A stretch of DNA of 64,000 nucleotides from DATKZM01 sp035527975 (GTDB lineage: Bacteria; Pseudomonadota; Alphaproteobacteria; JAPULJ01): positions 29,092 through 93,091 of the forward strand of contig DATKZM010000059.1 in assembly GCA_035527975.1 (NCBI GenBank). Direction: 5' to 3'. The translations under genes and the position numbers were made by a program. Each line of letters starts with the position of its first letter. The stretch's first letter is position 1. Below are positions 36,442 through 45,264 of this stretch, in pieces. A model generated the notes under the pieces. The model was not told the origin of the DNA, searched no databases, and was given only the letters and a program-made list of their open reading frames with translations.

Positions 36442-36747
36442 GCCGCGCGCCTGCCCTATCGCATCGTCCCAACGAGCCCCAGCCTCGCCGGCCTGCGCGC
36501 CGCCGTGCGCGCCGGGCTCGGCGTCACTGCTCGCGGCGAACGCGCGCTCGAACCGGGCCTGGCACAGGTCGCGGCAAATCATGCGCTCCCGCCGCTTCCA
36601 GAACTGGTCATCACCCTCGCACGAGCGCCGGGCGCGCCGCCGGCCCCCGCGATCGACCGGCTCGCCGCAATCCTGGAAGAGATGTTCGTCGCGGGAGGCA
36701 AATCGATGGCAAACCGGCACGCAGTTGCGGTCGCGGCGGACATCTGA
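36442..36747 (+). pseudogene. C-terminal remnant of a LysR-type regulator
   Basis: This open frame of about 101 codons reads LPYRIVPTSPSLAGLRAAV, then RAGLGVTAR and NHALPPLPELVITLAR, ending in a helix DRLAAILEEM. This matches the last third of LysR effector-binding domains (the SPSLAGLRAAVRAGLGVT region). An in-frame TAA at 36439 cuts it upstream and no helix-turn-helix part is found, so it is a fragment. It lies between the membrane-protein gene and the TPR-methyltransferase. Confidence 0.7.
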
Positions 36748-36898
36748 TCAGCCGCTCCCCGGCAATGCCATGCGAGCCGTCCGAACTTAGTAAATTTTCC
36801 ACTAATTGCGGGTATCCCAGAGCGTGCGCGTCCGCCGCGCGCCGGGCCGGATGGGCCATCTGGCCTTCCTGGCAAATCCGCAAAGTCGAGCGCCACCG

Positions 36899-39247
36899 AT
36901 GAACCGAGCCGCTAAACGCCAGCAAAAGAAACTGTCGAGGAAGGCGGCGCTGAAGACACGCGGCCAGCCGCCCAGACCTGCTGGAGCCACCGCCCGCGGC
37001 GCCCCGGCGGACTACAACACCCAGCTCATTCAAAAGGGTCTCCAGCTGCAGATGGCCGGGCGGGCGCCCGAGGCCGAAGCAATCTATCGCCAGATTCTCC
37101 ACTCCAAGCCCAGCCACGCCGACGCCAATCATTTGTTGGGGGTGCTGGCAAAACAGTCGGGCGACCAGGCCGCAGCCATGGAGCTGATATCGAAAGCCAT
37201 CGACAGCGACCGCAATCAGCCGATGTATCACAACAACCTCGGCAGTGTGTTCGGCGAAATGGGCCGGCTGGAAGCAGCCGCCGCAAGCTATAGAAAAGCC
37301 ATCGCCCTCAAGCCTGACTTCCCGGACGCTCACTACAACCTGGCGGGCGTATCGGCCCATTTCGGGCGGCTCGACGAGGCAATCGCCGGCTATCGCAAGG
37401 CCATTTCCGCACGACCCGACTACGTCGACGCGCATTTCAAGCTGGCGTTCGTTCTGCATCAGGCGGGGCGTTTGGACGAGGCGGCCGCCAGCTACCAGAA
37501 GACGCTCGCCCTTGCCCCCGATTACGCCGATGCCCACGCCAATCTCGGCGCCATATTTCGCAGCATCGGGCGGCCGAACGACGCTTTTGCCCACTGCGGG
37601 ACTGCGGTCGTCCTCAAACCCGATTTCGATCCGTTCTGGAACGGCCTGGCGATCAGTTTGGAGGCGATCCGTTTCACGAGCGCCGACGACGACGCATTCC
37701 AGATTCTTCTGCAGCTCCTCGAGCGCCCCATGGTCAGCCCGAACCTGATCGCCCGGCCAATCCTGAGCGCGCTTCAAAGTCATCCGGAAACTGCCCGGAT
37801 TCTCGCGCTGACGGGCCACACGAATGGCGATGCAGCGAACACGGCTATCGAACTAGCCGCGCGGTTATCGGGCATTCCCCTTCTGCTTCGCTTGCTGGCG
37901 CTCAGTGTCATCAACGATCAGGAGCTGGAGGCGTGGCTCACGCAAATCCGCCACGATCTCATCCTGACACTTGCCGGTGAGGACAGGGACGCCGCCCCAG
38001 AGACCGATGCAAACACCGACGCGGGCATCGATAGAGCCCTGCCTTTTCTGGCGGCTTTGGCGCTTCACTGTTTCACCAATGAATACGTCTTCAGCGAAAC
38101 CGCTGAGGAAACGGCGGCCGTCGAAGATATTCAAAATCGGATCGGAACGCTGCTGACGGACGGACACGCCGTGCCGCCAGCCCTGGTCGCCGCGCTCGGC
38201 GCATACCGGCCGCTTTACCAACAGTCTTGGGCGGACGACCTGCTCCACCAGGACTGGCCCGGCGATATGCTGGAGGTCATTCGTCGGCAGATCGCCGAGC
38301 CCCGCGAAGAAAAAGCACTCGCCGGCCAGCTGCCGTGCCTGACGCCGATCGAAAATGCGGTCTCCATATCGGTTCGCGCGCAATACGAGGAAAACCCTTA
38401 TCCGCGCTGGACCAAAACCACGCTTGAAAGCACCCCCCGAAGCATCCAGGACGTCCTGCAAGGCCCGCCGCTTCACTTCGACATGGGCGCGTTCGATCCC
38501 ATCGATGCGCCGGAGATTCTGGTCGCCGGCTGCGGCACCGGCCGGCACGCGCTCACCGCCGCCGCGATCTTTGCGGGTGCACGGGTCCTTGCTGTCGATC
38601 TCAGCCTCGCCAGCCTCGGCTATGCGGCGCGGCAAACCCGCGCGCTTGGCTTCACAAACATCGAATTCGCGCAAGCCGACATCATGGAGCTTGGCCGCCT
38701 GGACCGCCGCTTCGATCTGGTGGAGAGCTCGGGCGTCCTCCATCATTTGGGAGATCCCTTGGCCGGCTGGAAGGTGCTTGTCGACCGCCTGCGTCCCGGC
38801 GGCTTCATGAAGATCGCGCTCTATAGCGAGTTGGCGCGAGAGCCGGTGGTCGCCGCCCGCGCGCTGATCGCCAAAAAGGGCTACGCCGGCACGCCCGAGG
38901 ACATACGCCGCTGCCGCGAGGACATCCGGCAGATGGCCGGGGATGGCAATGCGGTGATGGCCGAACTCGCCGGACTAATCGATTTCTACGGGCTCAGCAT
39001 GTGCCGCGATCTGATATTCCACGTCCAGGAACATCGCTTCACGCTGCCGCAGATCGAAGCGGCTCTGGCAACGCTCGGGTTGGAGTTCCTGGGCTTCGAG
39101 CTTGGCGATCTCGACGCCTTTCGAAGGTTCAAGACAGCGAACCCGGAGCCCGGCGCGACGGCATCGCTCACCAAATGGCACGCCTTCGAGCTGGAGAACC
39201 CGCGCACCTTCGCGCGCATGTATCAGTTCTGGTGCCGCAAGCCCTGA
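36899..39247 (+). CDS. TPR protein with C-terminal SAM-dependent methyltransferase domain
   Basis: 782 aa from the ATG at 36899 (a start of the MNRAAKRQQKK type common in such proteins). About six tetratricopeptide repeats occupy 42-245 with repeated pattern YxxAIALKPDFPDAHYNLA. A middle helical region follows. A class I methyltransferase domain starts with ILVAGCGTGRHAL near 540 and VESSGVLHHLGDP near 600. The repeats may bind a protein or glycan substrate. Such fusions are seen in alphaproteobacterial surface-glycan or O-linked modification loci, but the neighbours here do not show a pathway. Upstream is a 150-base gap with no gene. Confidence 0.85.
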   Translation: MNRAAKRQQKKLSRKAALKTRGQPPRPAGATARGAPADYNTQLIQKGLQLQMAGRAPEAEAIYRQILHSKPSHADANHLLGVLAKQSGDQAAAMELISKAIDSDRNQPMYHNNLGSVFGEMGRLEAAAASYRKAIALKPDFPDAHYNLAGVSAHFGRLDEAIAGYRKAISARPDYVDAHFKLAFVLHQAGRLDEAAASYQKTLALAPDYADAHANLGAIFRSIGRPNDAFAHCGTAVVLKPDFDPFWNGLAISLEAIRFTSADDDAFQILLQLLERPMVSPNLIARPILSALQSHPETARILALTGHTNGDAANTAIELAARLSGIPLLLRLLALSVINDQELEAWLTQIRHDLILTLAGEDRDAAPETDANTDAGIDRALPFLAALALHCFTNEYVFSETAEETAAVEDIQNRIGTLLTDGHAVPPALVAALGAYRPLYQQSWADDLLHQDWPGDMLEVIRRQIAEPREEKALAGQLPCLTPIENAVSISVRAQYEENPYPRWTKTTLESTPRSIQDVLQGPPLHFDMGAFDPIDAPEILVAGCGTGRHALTAAAIFAGARVLAVDLSLASLGYAARQTRALGFTNIEFAQADIMELGRLDRRFDLVESSGVLHHLGDPLAGWKVLVDRLRPGGFMKIALYSELAREPVVAARALIAKKGYAGTPEDIRRCREDIRQMAGDGNAVMAELAGLIDFYGLSMCRDLIFHVQEHRFTLPQIEAALATLGLEFLGFELGDLDAFRRFKTANPEPGATASLTKWHAFELENPRTFARMYQFWCRKP

Positions 39248-39274
39248 CCCGCGCCTGCCGAGCCGTCGCGACAC

Positions 39275-39910
39275 TCAGTCGATGCCCTCCCGCGTCGCCA
39301 TCAACGCAGCAACCGCGCGGCTGTCCGGATCGCCCGCCTCCTTGCGCAGTCCCCGGATGGCGCCGCGGCGGTTGGCTTCGGGTTGGTTCTGGCTGAGCTT
39401 GAACTTGCCCTCAAGCCGCGCCAGCGGGATCTCGAAGGCGACGATGCCCTTCAGCATCCCCTCGATGTAATCCTCGCGCTGGCTCGCCAACGACCATGGA
39501 TCGGCCCGCCCCGCCTCGAAGCGTGCGACCAACGCCTCCTGCTGGGCGCGCAGATGCGCCGGATCGTCGATGATACGCGGCACGCCATAGGCATGGATCG
39601 CAGCATAATTCCAGGTCGGCACAGCCGGGTTGGCGGGATCGTACCAGCCGGGCGAAACATAAGCGTGCGGACCCTGGAAGACGCACAGCACCTCGGTCCT
39701 ACCGTCAAAGCCGTGCCATTGCGGGTTGGCGCGGGCGAGATGGCCCTGCAGCGTCCCGTTCTCGCCGCTCGCCCGGTCGAGCACGAAGGGGATGTGCGAG
39801 CCGACCGGCAGCCCGTCCTCGACGCTCATCAGCAGGCCGAAGGCATGCGCCTCGATCAGTTCGAAGAGCCTAGCGCGGTCGGTCTCGGCGAAGGGTTTGG
39901 GAATGTACAT
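39275..39910 (-). CDS. FMN-binding negative transcriptional regulator (PaiB-like)
   Basis: 211 aa from the ATG at 39910. MYIPKPFAETDRARLFELI, GLPVGSHIPFVL, VFQGPHAYVSPGWY and a WNYAAIHAYG strand are the PaiB family signatures (FMN-binding split barrel, Pfam FMN_bind_2). PaiB was described as a protease-synthesis regulator in Bacillus; alphaproteobacterial members are usually uncharacterised. No paiA acetyltransferase is next to it. It is divergent from the following oxygenase gene. Confidence 0.88.
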   Translation of the reverse strand: MYIPKPFAETDRARLFELIEAHAFGLLMSVEDGLPVGSHIPFVLDRASGENGTLQGHLARANPQWHGFDGRTEVLCVFQGPHAYVSPGWYDPANPAVPTWNYAAIHAYGVPRIIDDPAHLRAQQEALVARFEAGRADPWSLASQREDYIEGMLKGIVAFEIPLARLEGKFKLSQNQPEANRRGAIRGLRKEAGDPDSRAVAALMATREGID

Positions 39911-40049
39911 GGGCTCATGCCTTTCCGGTCCAACGCCCAAGCGGGTCGCAAGCGCCGTTGGCCTTCGGGGTACCGTTTCACAAATCACATGATACGGTAT
40001 ATGGCGCCTGTTGGCTCAATGGGCGCGCGCAGCGGCGGACGAGCGGACA

Positions 40050-41147
40050 ATGGAACTGGCAATCAACGATCTGAATGCAGACACGCGCGACGGGGCGTTT
40101 ACGGAAATTCCCGTGGTCGATCTTTCGCACTGGCGCGGATCGGCTGAAGACCGTGCCGGGCTGGCCGAAACGCTGCGCGAGATCTGTCACAATGTCGGCT
40201 TTTTCATCGTCACCAATCACGGCGTCGACCGCGCGGTCGTCGACGACACGTTTGCGATTTCCAGACGCTTCTTCGATCTGCCGCTGGAGCAAAAACTGCT
40301 CATTGACAAACGAAAGTCCCGGCACTTTCGCGGCTGGGAGCCCGAAGGCGCGGAGTACACCAACAACCAACCCGACATCCGCGAGCAGATCGATCTGTGG
40401 ACCGAGCACCCGGCGCGCGCGCCCGACGTCACGCCGCTCTACAATCGCCTGCTCGGCCCCAACCAATGGCCGCCCGGCGACGTCCTTCCCGGCTTCCGCC
40501 CCACGCTGGAGCGCTGGTTCACCGATCTCGGCGGGCTGGCCGGCGAGTTGATGCAGATCCTCGCCATGGGGCTCGGCCTCGAACCCGATCATTTCGAACG
40601 GATCTTCGGCGAGGAGCGCATGTCGCTCACCAAGTTGATCAATTATCCTGCAACGCCGCCGGGCCAGTTCGGCGTCAACGCGCATCACGACGCGGGTTTT
40701 CTGACCGTGCTGGCGCCAGGCGACACGCCGGGCCTGGAAGTCGAGAATGCCCACGGCGACTGGATCCCCGTGCCGATCATCCCGGGCAGCTTCGTCATCA
40801 ACCTCGGCGAGATCCTGCAGGCGATGACAGGCAACTATTTCATAGCGACCCCGCACCGCGTCCGCACCAACGCGCCGCGCCAATCGGCAGCCTATTTCCA
40901 CGGACCGGCGCTCGACATGCCGCTCGCGCCGCTCAAGCTTGACCGGCGATTTACGGAGGCCGTGGCTGCGAGCCCGCGCCATGCCAATGCCGGCTTCATG
41001 GCGCAGAGCGACGAGACGCAAGCCGGGGTCGCTGCCATGGCAAGCCCGGACCACCCGGACATCTACGGCGATCAGCTTTGGAATTATTTCTCGCGCAGCT
41101 ATCCCGACAACGTCCGCCGCCATTATCCGGAGGCGGCAGCGGGCTGA
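40050..41147 (+). CDS. Isopenicillin N synthase-like Fe(II)/2-oxoglutarate oxygenase
   Basis: 365 aa. EIPVVDLSHWRG and GFFIVTNHGVD form the N-terminal DIOX domain. The C-terminal 2OG-Fe oxygenase domain has the ligands His and Asp in NAHHDAGFLT and a distal His in ATPHRVRTN. The Arg-x-Ser (RQSAAYF) that binds 2-oxoglutarate is also present. It should hydroxylate a small molecule of unknown identity. The gene is single, divergent from paiB and followed by a long palindromic region before sdhB. Confidence 0.85.
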   Translation: MELAINDLNADTRDGAFTEIPVVDLSHWRGSAEDRAGLAETLREICHNVGFFIVTNHGVDRAVVDDTFAISRRFFDLPLEQKLLIDKRKSRHFRGWEPEGAEYTNNQPDIREQIDLWTEHPARAPDVTPLYNRLLGPNQWPPGDVLPGFRPTLERWFTDLGGLAGELMQILAMGLGLEPDHFERIFGEERMSLTKLINYPATPPGQFGVNAHHDAGFLTVLAPGDTPGLEVENAHGDWIPVPIIPGSFVINLGEILQAMTGNYFIATPHRVRTNAPRQSAAYFHGPALDMPLAPLKLDRRFTEAVAASPRHANAGFMAQSDETQAGVAAMASPDHPDIYGDQLWNYFSRSYPDNVRRHYPEAAAG

Positions 41148-41177
41148 GGTGGGCGAGGCATGTTACTGGCCGTCGGG

Positions 41178-41442
41178 TATTTGTAGGGGCGGGTTTCAAA
41201 CCCGCCCGCCGGCCGGAAGGAAAACCACAGAGACACAGAGGCGCAGAGCGGGTTCGGCGCGCGTCCTCATCCTCATTCGTCATCCCCGCGAAAGCGGGGA
41301 TCTATGGCAGCGTTCGAATGGATTCCCGCTTTCGCGGGAATGACGGCGAGAGGTGCGACCACGGCACGGCCGCATTTCTCTGTGCCTCTGTGTCTCTGTG
41401 GTGAAAAAACGGGCGGGTTTGAAACCCGCCCCTACAAATATT
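41178..41442. repeat. 265-base nested inverted-repeat element
   Basis: The outer arms carry TATTTGTAGGGGCGGGTTTC (41178-41197) and its inverted copy GAAACCCGCCCCTACAAATA (41421-41440). Just inside lie a second inverted pair, CCACAGAGACACAGAGGC and its reverse CCTCTGTGTCTCTGTGG, and in the core two GGGAATGACG/CATCCCCGC hairpins. Each arm holds the self-palindromic GGGCGGGTTT...AAACCCGCCC. It fills the whole gap between the oxygenase and sdhB genes. No coding frame is credible in it. It looks like a non-autonomous repeat element or composite of dispersed repeats. Confidence 0.75.
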
Positions 41443-41460
41443 CCCCAACCTCGCGATCGC

Positions 41461-42240
41461 TTAGGATCGCCGCGCCACCATCAATTTCTTGATCTCGCCG
41501 ATCGCCTTGGCGGGATTGAGATGCTTGGGGCAGGTGTTCGAGCAGTTCATGATCGTGTGGCAGCGGTAGAGCTTGAACGGGTCCTCCAGCGCATCGAGGC
41601 GCTCGCCCGTATACTCGTCGCGGCTGTCGGCGATCCAGCGATAGGCCTGCAACAGCACCGCCGGCCCCAGATAGCGCTCGCCGTTCCACCAATAGCTGGG
41701 GCAGCTCGTGGTGCAGCAAAAACACAGGACGCACTCCCACAAGCCGTCGAGCTTCTCGCGCTCCTCGGGGCTTTGCAGGCGCTCGCGCGTCGGCGGGGCG
41801 CTGTCGGTCTTCAGCCACGGCTCGATCGAGGTGAGCTGGGCGTAGGGAATCGAGAGGTCAGGGATCAGGTCCTTCACCACCGGCATGTGCGGCAGCGGGT
41901 AGACCTTCACCGCGCGGCTGCCCTCGGGGATGTAGCTCGTGCAGGCGAGCGTGTTGACGCCGTCGATGTTGAAGGAGCACGACCCACACACCCCCTCGCG
42001 GCAGGAGCGCCGGAAGGCCAGCGACGCGTCCATCTCGTTCTTGATCTTGATGAGCGCGTCGAGGACCATCGGCCCGCAGGTGTCGAGGTCGACGTCGAAG
42101 CTGTCGAGGCGCGGGTTTTCGCCTGAGTCCGGATCGTAGCGGTAGACCAAGAAGGTCCTGGTGTTCGTCGCCCCGTTCGGCGCCGGCCAATGCTTGCCCT
42201 TCTTGATCTTCGAGTTCTTCGGCAGCGTGAATTCGACCAT
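41461..42240 (-). CDS. sdhB: Succinate dehydrogenase iron-sulfur subunit
   Basis: 259 aa. The [2Fe-2S] cluster ligands lie in SCREGVCGSCSFNIDG, and the 4Fe-4S and 3Fe-4S clusters in CVLCFCCTTSC and CHTIMNCSNTCPKHLNPA. It carries electrons from SdhA to quinone in the membrane. It is the last gene of sdhCDAB on the minus strand, separated from sdhA by a 170-base gap with an inverted-repeat pair. Confidence 0.97.
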   Translation of the reverse strand: MVEFTLPKNSKIKKGKHWPAPNGATNTRTFLVYRYDPDSGENPRLDSFDVDLDTCGPMVLDALIKIKNEMDASLAFRRSCREGVCGSCSFNIDGVNTLACTSYIPEGSRAVKVYPLPHMPVVKDLIPDLSIPYAQLTSIEPWLKTDSAPPTRERLQSPEEREKLDGLWECVLCFCCTTSCPSYWWNGERYLGPAVLLQAYRWIADSRDEYTGERLDALEDPFKLYRCHTIMNCSNTCPKHLNPAKAIGEIKKLMVARRS

Positions 42241-42292
42241 GCCTAAACGTCCGCTCCTTATATGTCAGCGACCAAACGTGCGCCCGCCCGGA

Positions 42293-42396
42293 CCTCGTCC
42301 TTCGACAGGCTCAGGATGAGGTCCTCCAATTGAGCCTGCACACTACTCAACCATCCAGACACAAGACCCTCATGCTGAGCCTCTCGAAGCACGAGG
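42293..42396. repeat. Inverted pair of CTTCGACAGGCTCAG-type repeats in the sdhA-sdhB gap
   Basis: CCTCGTCCTTCGACAGGCTC at 42293-42312 (29-base unit to 42321) faces an inverted copy at 42368-42396 with about four mismatches. The same pair arrangement occurs at 29771-29875. Here the repeats separate two genes of one operon, which is unusual for terminator-like elements, so a transcript-processing or dispersed-repeat origin is more likely than termination. Confidence 0.75.
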
Positions 42397-42409
42397 GCGG
42401 CCACTGTCA

Positions 42410-44248
42410 TCAGTAAACCCGCGCCTTGGGCGGGAAGGACTGCACTTCGTTGGTCATCGGCTGCAGCGTCACCGGCCGGTAGTCGATCTTCACCGTGCCC
42501 TTGTCGTCGCACCAGGCGAGCGTGTGCTTCATCCAGTTCTCGTCGTCGCGGTCGGGATAGTCCTCGCGCGCCTGGGCGCCCCGGCTTTCGCGGCGGTTGA
42601 GCGCGCCGTTGATGGTCACCTGCGACTGGGCCATCAGATTGTCGAGCTCCAGCGTCTCGACAAGATCGGAGTTCCAGATCATCGAGCGGTCGGCGACCTT
42701 GAGCTTGTCGCGCTTGGACCAGGCTTGCTTGAGCTTGTCGGCGCCTTCTTTCAGCGAAGCTTCCTCGCGGAAGACGGCGCAATGGTTCTGCATCACCCGC
42801 TGCATCTCAAGGCGCAGTGCCGCCGTGGGCACATCGCCATCAGCATGGCGGGCGCGATCGAGCCGCGCGATCCCGGCTTCGGCGTTGCCATTGGCGAGCG
42901 GCTTGTGTTTCTCACCGGCGGTCACGATCTCGGCGCAGCGGTCGGCTGCGGCGCGCCCGAACACCACCAGATCGAGCAGCGAGTTCGAGCCCAGCCGGTT
43001 GGCCCCGTGCACGGAGACGCAAGCCGCCTCGCCGATCGCCATCAGCCCGGGCACGACGCTTGACGCATCGCCGCCCTTCACCGTCACCGCCTCGCCCGTA
43101 TAGAGCGCCGGGATGCCGCCCATGTTGTAGTGGCAGGTCGGCAGCACCGGGATCGGCTCCTTGGTCACGTCGACATTGGCGAATATCTTGGCGGTCTCCG
43201 AGATGCCCGGCAGACGCTCGTGTAGCAGCGCCGGGTCGAGATGCTCCAGATGCAGATGAATGTGGTCGTTCTCGGCGCCGACGCCGCGGCCCTCGCGGAT
43301 CTCGACGGTCATCGAGCGGCTGACCACATCGCGGCTCGCCAAATCCTTGGCCGAGGGCGCGTAGCGCTCCATGAACTTCTCGCCCTCGGAATTGGTGAGA
43401 TAGCCGCCCTCGCCGCGCGCGCCTTCGGTGATCAGCATGCCGGCGCCGTAGATCCCGGTCGGGTGGAACTGCACGAATTCCATATCCTGCAGCGGCAGCC
43501 CGGCGCGCAGCACCATGGCGTTGCCGTCGCCGGTCTGTGTATGCGCGCCGGTGCACGAGAAATACGCCCGGCCATAGCCGCCGGTGGCGATCAGCGTCTG
43601 ATGCGCGCGGAAGCGATGGATCGAGCCATCGTCGAGGTTCCACGCGGTGGCGCCCAGACAGGCGCCCTCGTCATCCATGATGAGATCGAGGGCGAAATAC
43701 TCCACGAAGAACTCGGCCTGGTGCTTGAGGCTCTGCTGGTAGAGCGTGTGCAGGATGGCGTGACCCGTACGGTCGGCCGCGGCCGCCGTACGCTGGGCCG
43801 TGCCCTCGCCGTAATTGGTGGTCATACCGCCGAAGGGGCGCTGGTAGATCTTGCCTTCGGCGGTGCGCGAGAACGGCACGCCGAAATGCTCCAGCTCGAC
43901 GATCGCCGGCACGGCTTCCTTGCACATGTATTCGATCGCGTCCTGGTCGCCCAGCCAGTCCGAGCCCTTGACGGTGTCGTACATGTGCCAGCGCCAATCG
44001 TCCGCGCCCATATTGCCGAGCGCCGCGGAAATGCCGCCCTGCGCGGCCACCGTATGACTGCGCGTGGGAAAGACCTTGGTGATGCAGGCCGTGCGCAGGC
44101 CGTGCTGGGCGAGCCCGAAGGTCGCGCGCAGCCCCGCCCCGCCGGCGCCGATCACCAACACGTCATACTCATGCTCGGTGATCGGGTAGGCGTCGCCGTT
44201 GATCGCGGGCGCCGCCTTGGCCGATCCGTTCGACGATTTCTCAGCCAT
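42410..44248 (-). CDS. sdhA: Succinate dehydrogenase flavoprotein subunit
   Basis: 612 aa, normal length. VLVIGAGGAGLRATFGL is the FAD fold. FPTRSHTVAAQGG contains the His that binds FAD covalently. The EFVQFHPTGIYGAGMLITEGARGEGG block and the catalytic Arg region follow. It oxidises succinate to fumarate. A short Ser, Asn, Ala rich N-terminal extension (about 20 residues) precedes the fold. It starts 5 bases from the sdhD stop. Confidence 0.97.
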   Translation of the reverse strand: MAEKSSNGSAKAAPAINGDAYPITEHEYDVLVIGAGGAGLRATFGLAQHGLRTACITKVFPTRSHTVAAQGGISAALGNMGADDWRWHMYDTVKGSDWLGDQDAIEYMCKEAVPAIVELEHFGVPFSRTAEGKIYQRPFGGMTTNYGEGTAQRTAAAADRTGHAILHTLYQQSLKHQAEFFVEYFALDLIMDDEGACLGATAWNLDDGSIHRFRAHQTLIATGGYGRAYFSCTGAHTQTGDGNAMVLRAGLPLQDMEFVQFHPTGIYGAGMLITEGARGEGGYLTNSEGEKFMERYAPSAKDLASRDVVSRSMTVEIREGRGVGAENDHIHLHLEHLDPALLHERLPGISETAKIFANVDVTKEPIPVLPTCHYNMGGIPALYTGEAVTVKGGDASSVVPGLMAIGEAACVSVHGANRLGSNSLLDLVVFGRAAADRCAEIVTAGEKHKPLANGNAEAGIARLDRARHADGDVPTAALRLEMQRVMQNHCAVFREEASLKEGADKLKQAWSKRDKLKVADRSMIWNSDLVETLELDNLMAQSQVTINGALNRRESRGAQAREDYPDRDDENWMKHTLAWCDDKGTVKIDYRPVTLQPMTNEVQSFPPKARVY

Positions 44249-44253
44249 CGGCC

Positions 44254-44634
44254 TCAGCCTCCGAAACTTATCGAGAGCACAGCAAAAATGGCCGAGAACC
44301 CTAGCAGGATCGCGGCGAATTTGACGATTATGATGCCGGCGATCTTGAGCCCCTCATGGTGCACATAATCCTCGATCACCACCTGCAGCCCGAGCTGGGC
44401 ATGATGAAAGGCAGCGACGACAAAGAGCACCAGCAAGGCGGCATTCTCCGTCAGGCTGATCCAATCCGCGGCGGCCTCATAGCCCTCGCCGATCACCTCC
44501 AAGAGCCCGATGACGAACCAGAGGCAGAGCGGCACCAGCGCCACCGCGGTCAGGCGCTGGGCCCACCAGTGGCCGGCGCCCTCGCGGGCCGAGCCCAAGC
44601 CGCGCGCGCGGGCCAGGGGGCTGCGATAGCTCAT
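44254..44634 (-). CDS. sdhD: Succinate dehydrogenase membrane anchor subunit
   Basis: 126 aa from the ATG at 44634 with GAGG eight bases upstream. The conserved GHWWAQRLTAVALVPL segment, followed by HHAQLGLQVVIEDYVHHEG with the heme/quinone-site His and Asp-Tyr, identifies SdhD. Three membrane spans are visible. The frame extends upstream to 45183 but overlaps sdhC and lacks family residues. Confidence 0.95.
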   Translation of the reverse strand: MSYRSPLARARGLGSAREGAGHWWAQRLTAVALVPLCLWFVIGLLEVIGEGYEAAADWISLTENAALLVLFVVAAFHHAQLGLQVVIEDYVHHEGLKIAGIIIVKFAAILLGFSAIFAVLSISFGG

Positions 44635-44648
44635 ATCCCGCGCCTCCC

Positions 44649-45035
44649 TCAAATGATCCCGTAGCCGGCCAGCCAGGCAAGGCCGGTCAGCGCCAGCGAG
44701 GCGAGCACCACGACCCAGGCGCTGGCATAGCCGGTCGCCAGCGCATAGCCGCGCCCGGCGTCCCAGAAGAGATGCCGGATGCCGTTCGCCAAATGATAAA
44801 AGAGCGCCCAAGTGAACCCGAAGAGGACCAGGCGGCCGAACCAGTGGCTGATGAACCCCTGCACCGCCGCGTATGTCTCCGGCCCGGCGGCCACGGCGAC
44901 CAACCACCACACCAGCAGCAGCGTGCCGACGGACAGCGCCACACCGGTTAGGCGATGCACAATCGACAGCAGCATGGTCCACTGCCAGCGATAGATCTGA
45001 AGATGCGGCGACAGCGGACGGTCGCGTGTCGTCAT
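44649..45035 (-). CDS. sdhC: Succinate dehydrogenase cytochrome b556 subunit
   Basis: 128 aa from the ATG at 45035 with GGGGGAA nine bases upstream. RPLSPHLQIYRWQWTMLLS and SIVHRLTGVALSVG are the family signatures, and FYHLANGIRHLFWD carries the heme ligand His. Three spans. It heads the sdhCDAB operon; its promoter must lie in the unusual intergenic region to the right. Confidence 0.95.
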   Translation of the reverse strand: MTTRDRPLSPHLQIYRWQWTMLLSIVHRLTGVALSVGTLLLVWWLVAVAAGPETYAAVQGFISHWFGRLVLFGFTWALFYHLANGIRHLFWDAGRGYALATGYASAWVVVLASLALTGLAWLAGYGII

Positions 45036-45264
45036 AGCCCGGTATTCCCCCTTTTTCCGCGCGGCTTCGCCGAAAGCGGCTCGGGGAATCACCTTTAGAC
45101 CTTGGACGCGGGGCAGTCAACGCCGCCTCCCGTCGCGGCCCGCGCCGACACGCCTGCCTGCCTTGTGTGGATTGCCATGGCACGGGCGAATATCCTCACG
45201 CAACCCATTGGACAAAGGGCAGAAAGCGCAGATAGTAGAACTACGTCTTTTCACTTGCATACAT

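Noticed and set aside
41178..41442. CRISPR-like array in the nested palindrome
   Set aside because: The repeats are inverted pairs, not direct repeats separated by unique spacers, and no cas genes are present.
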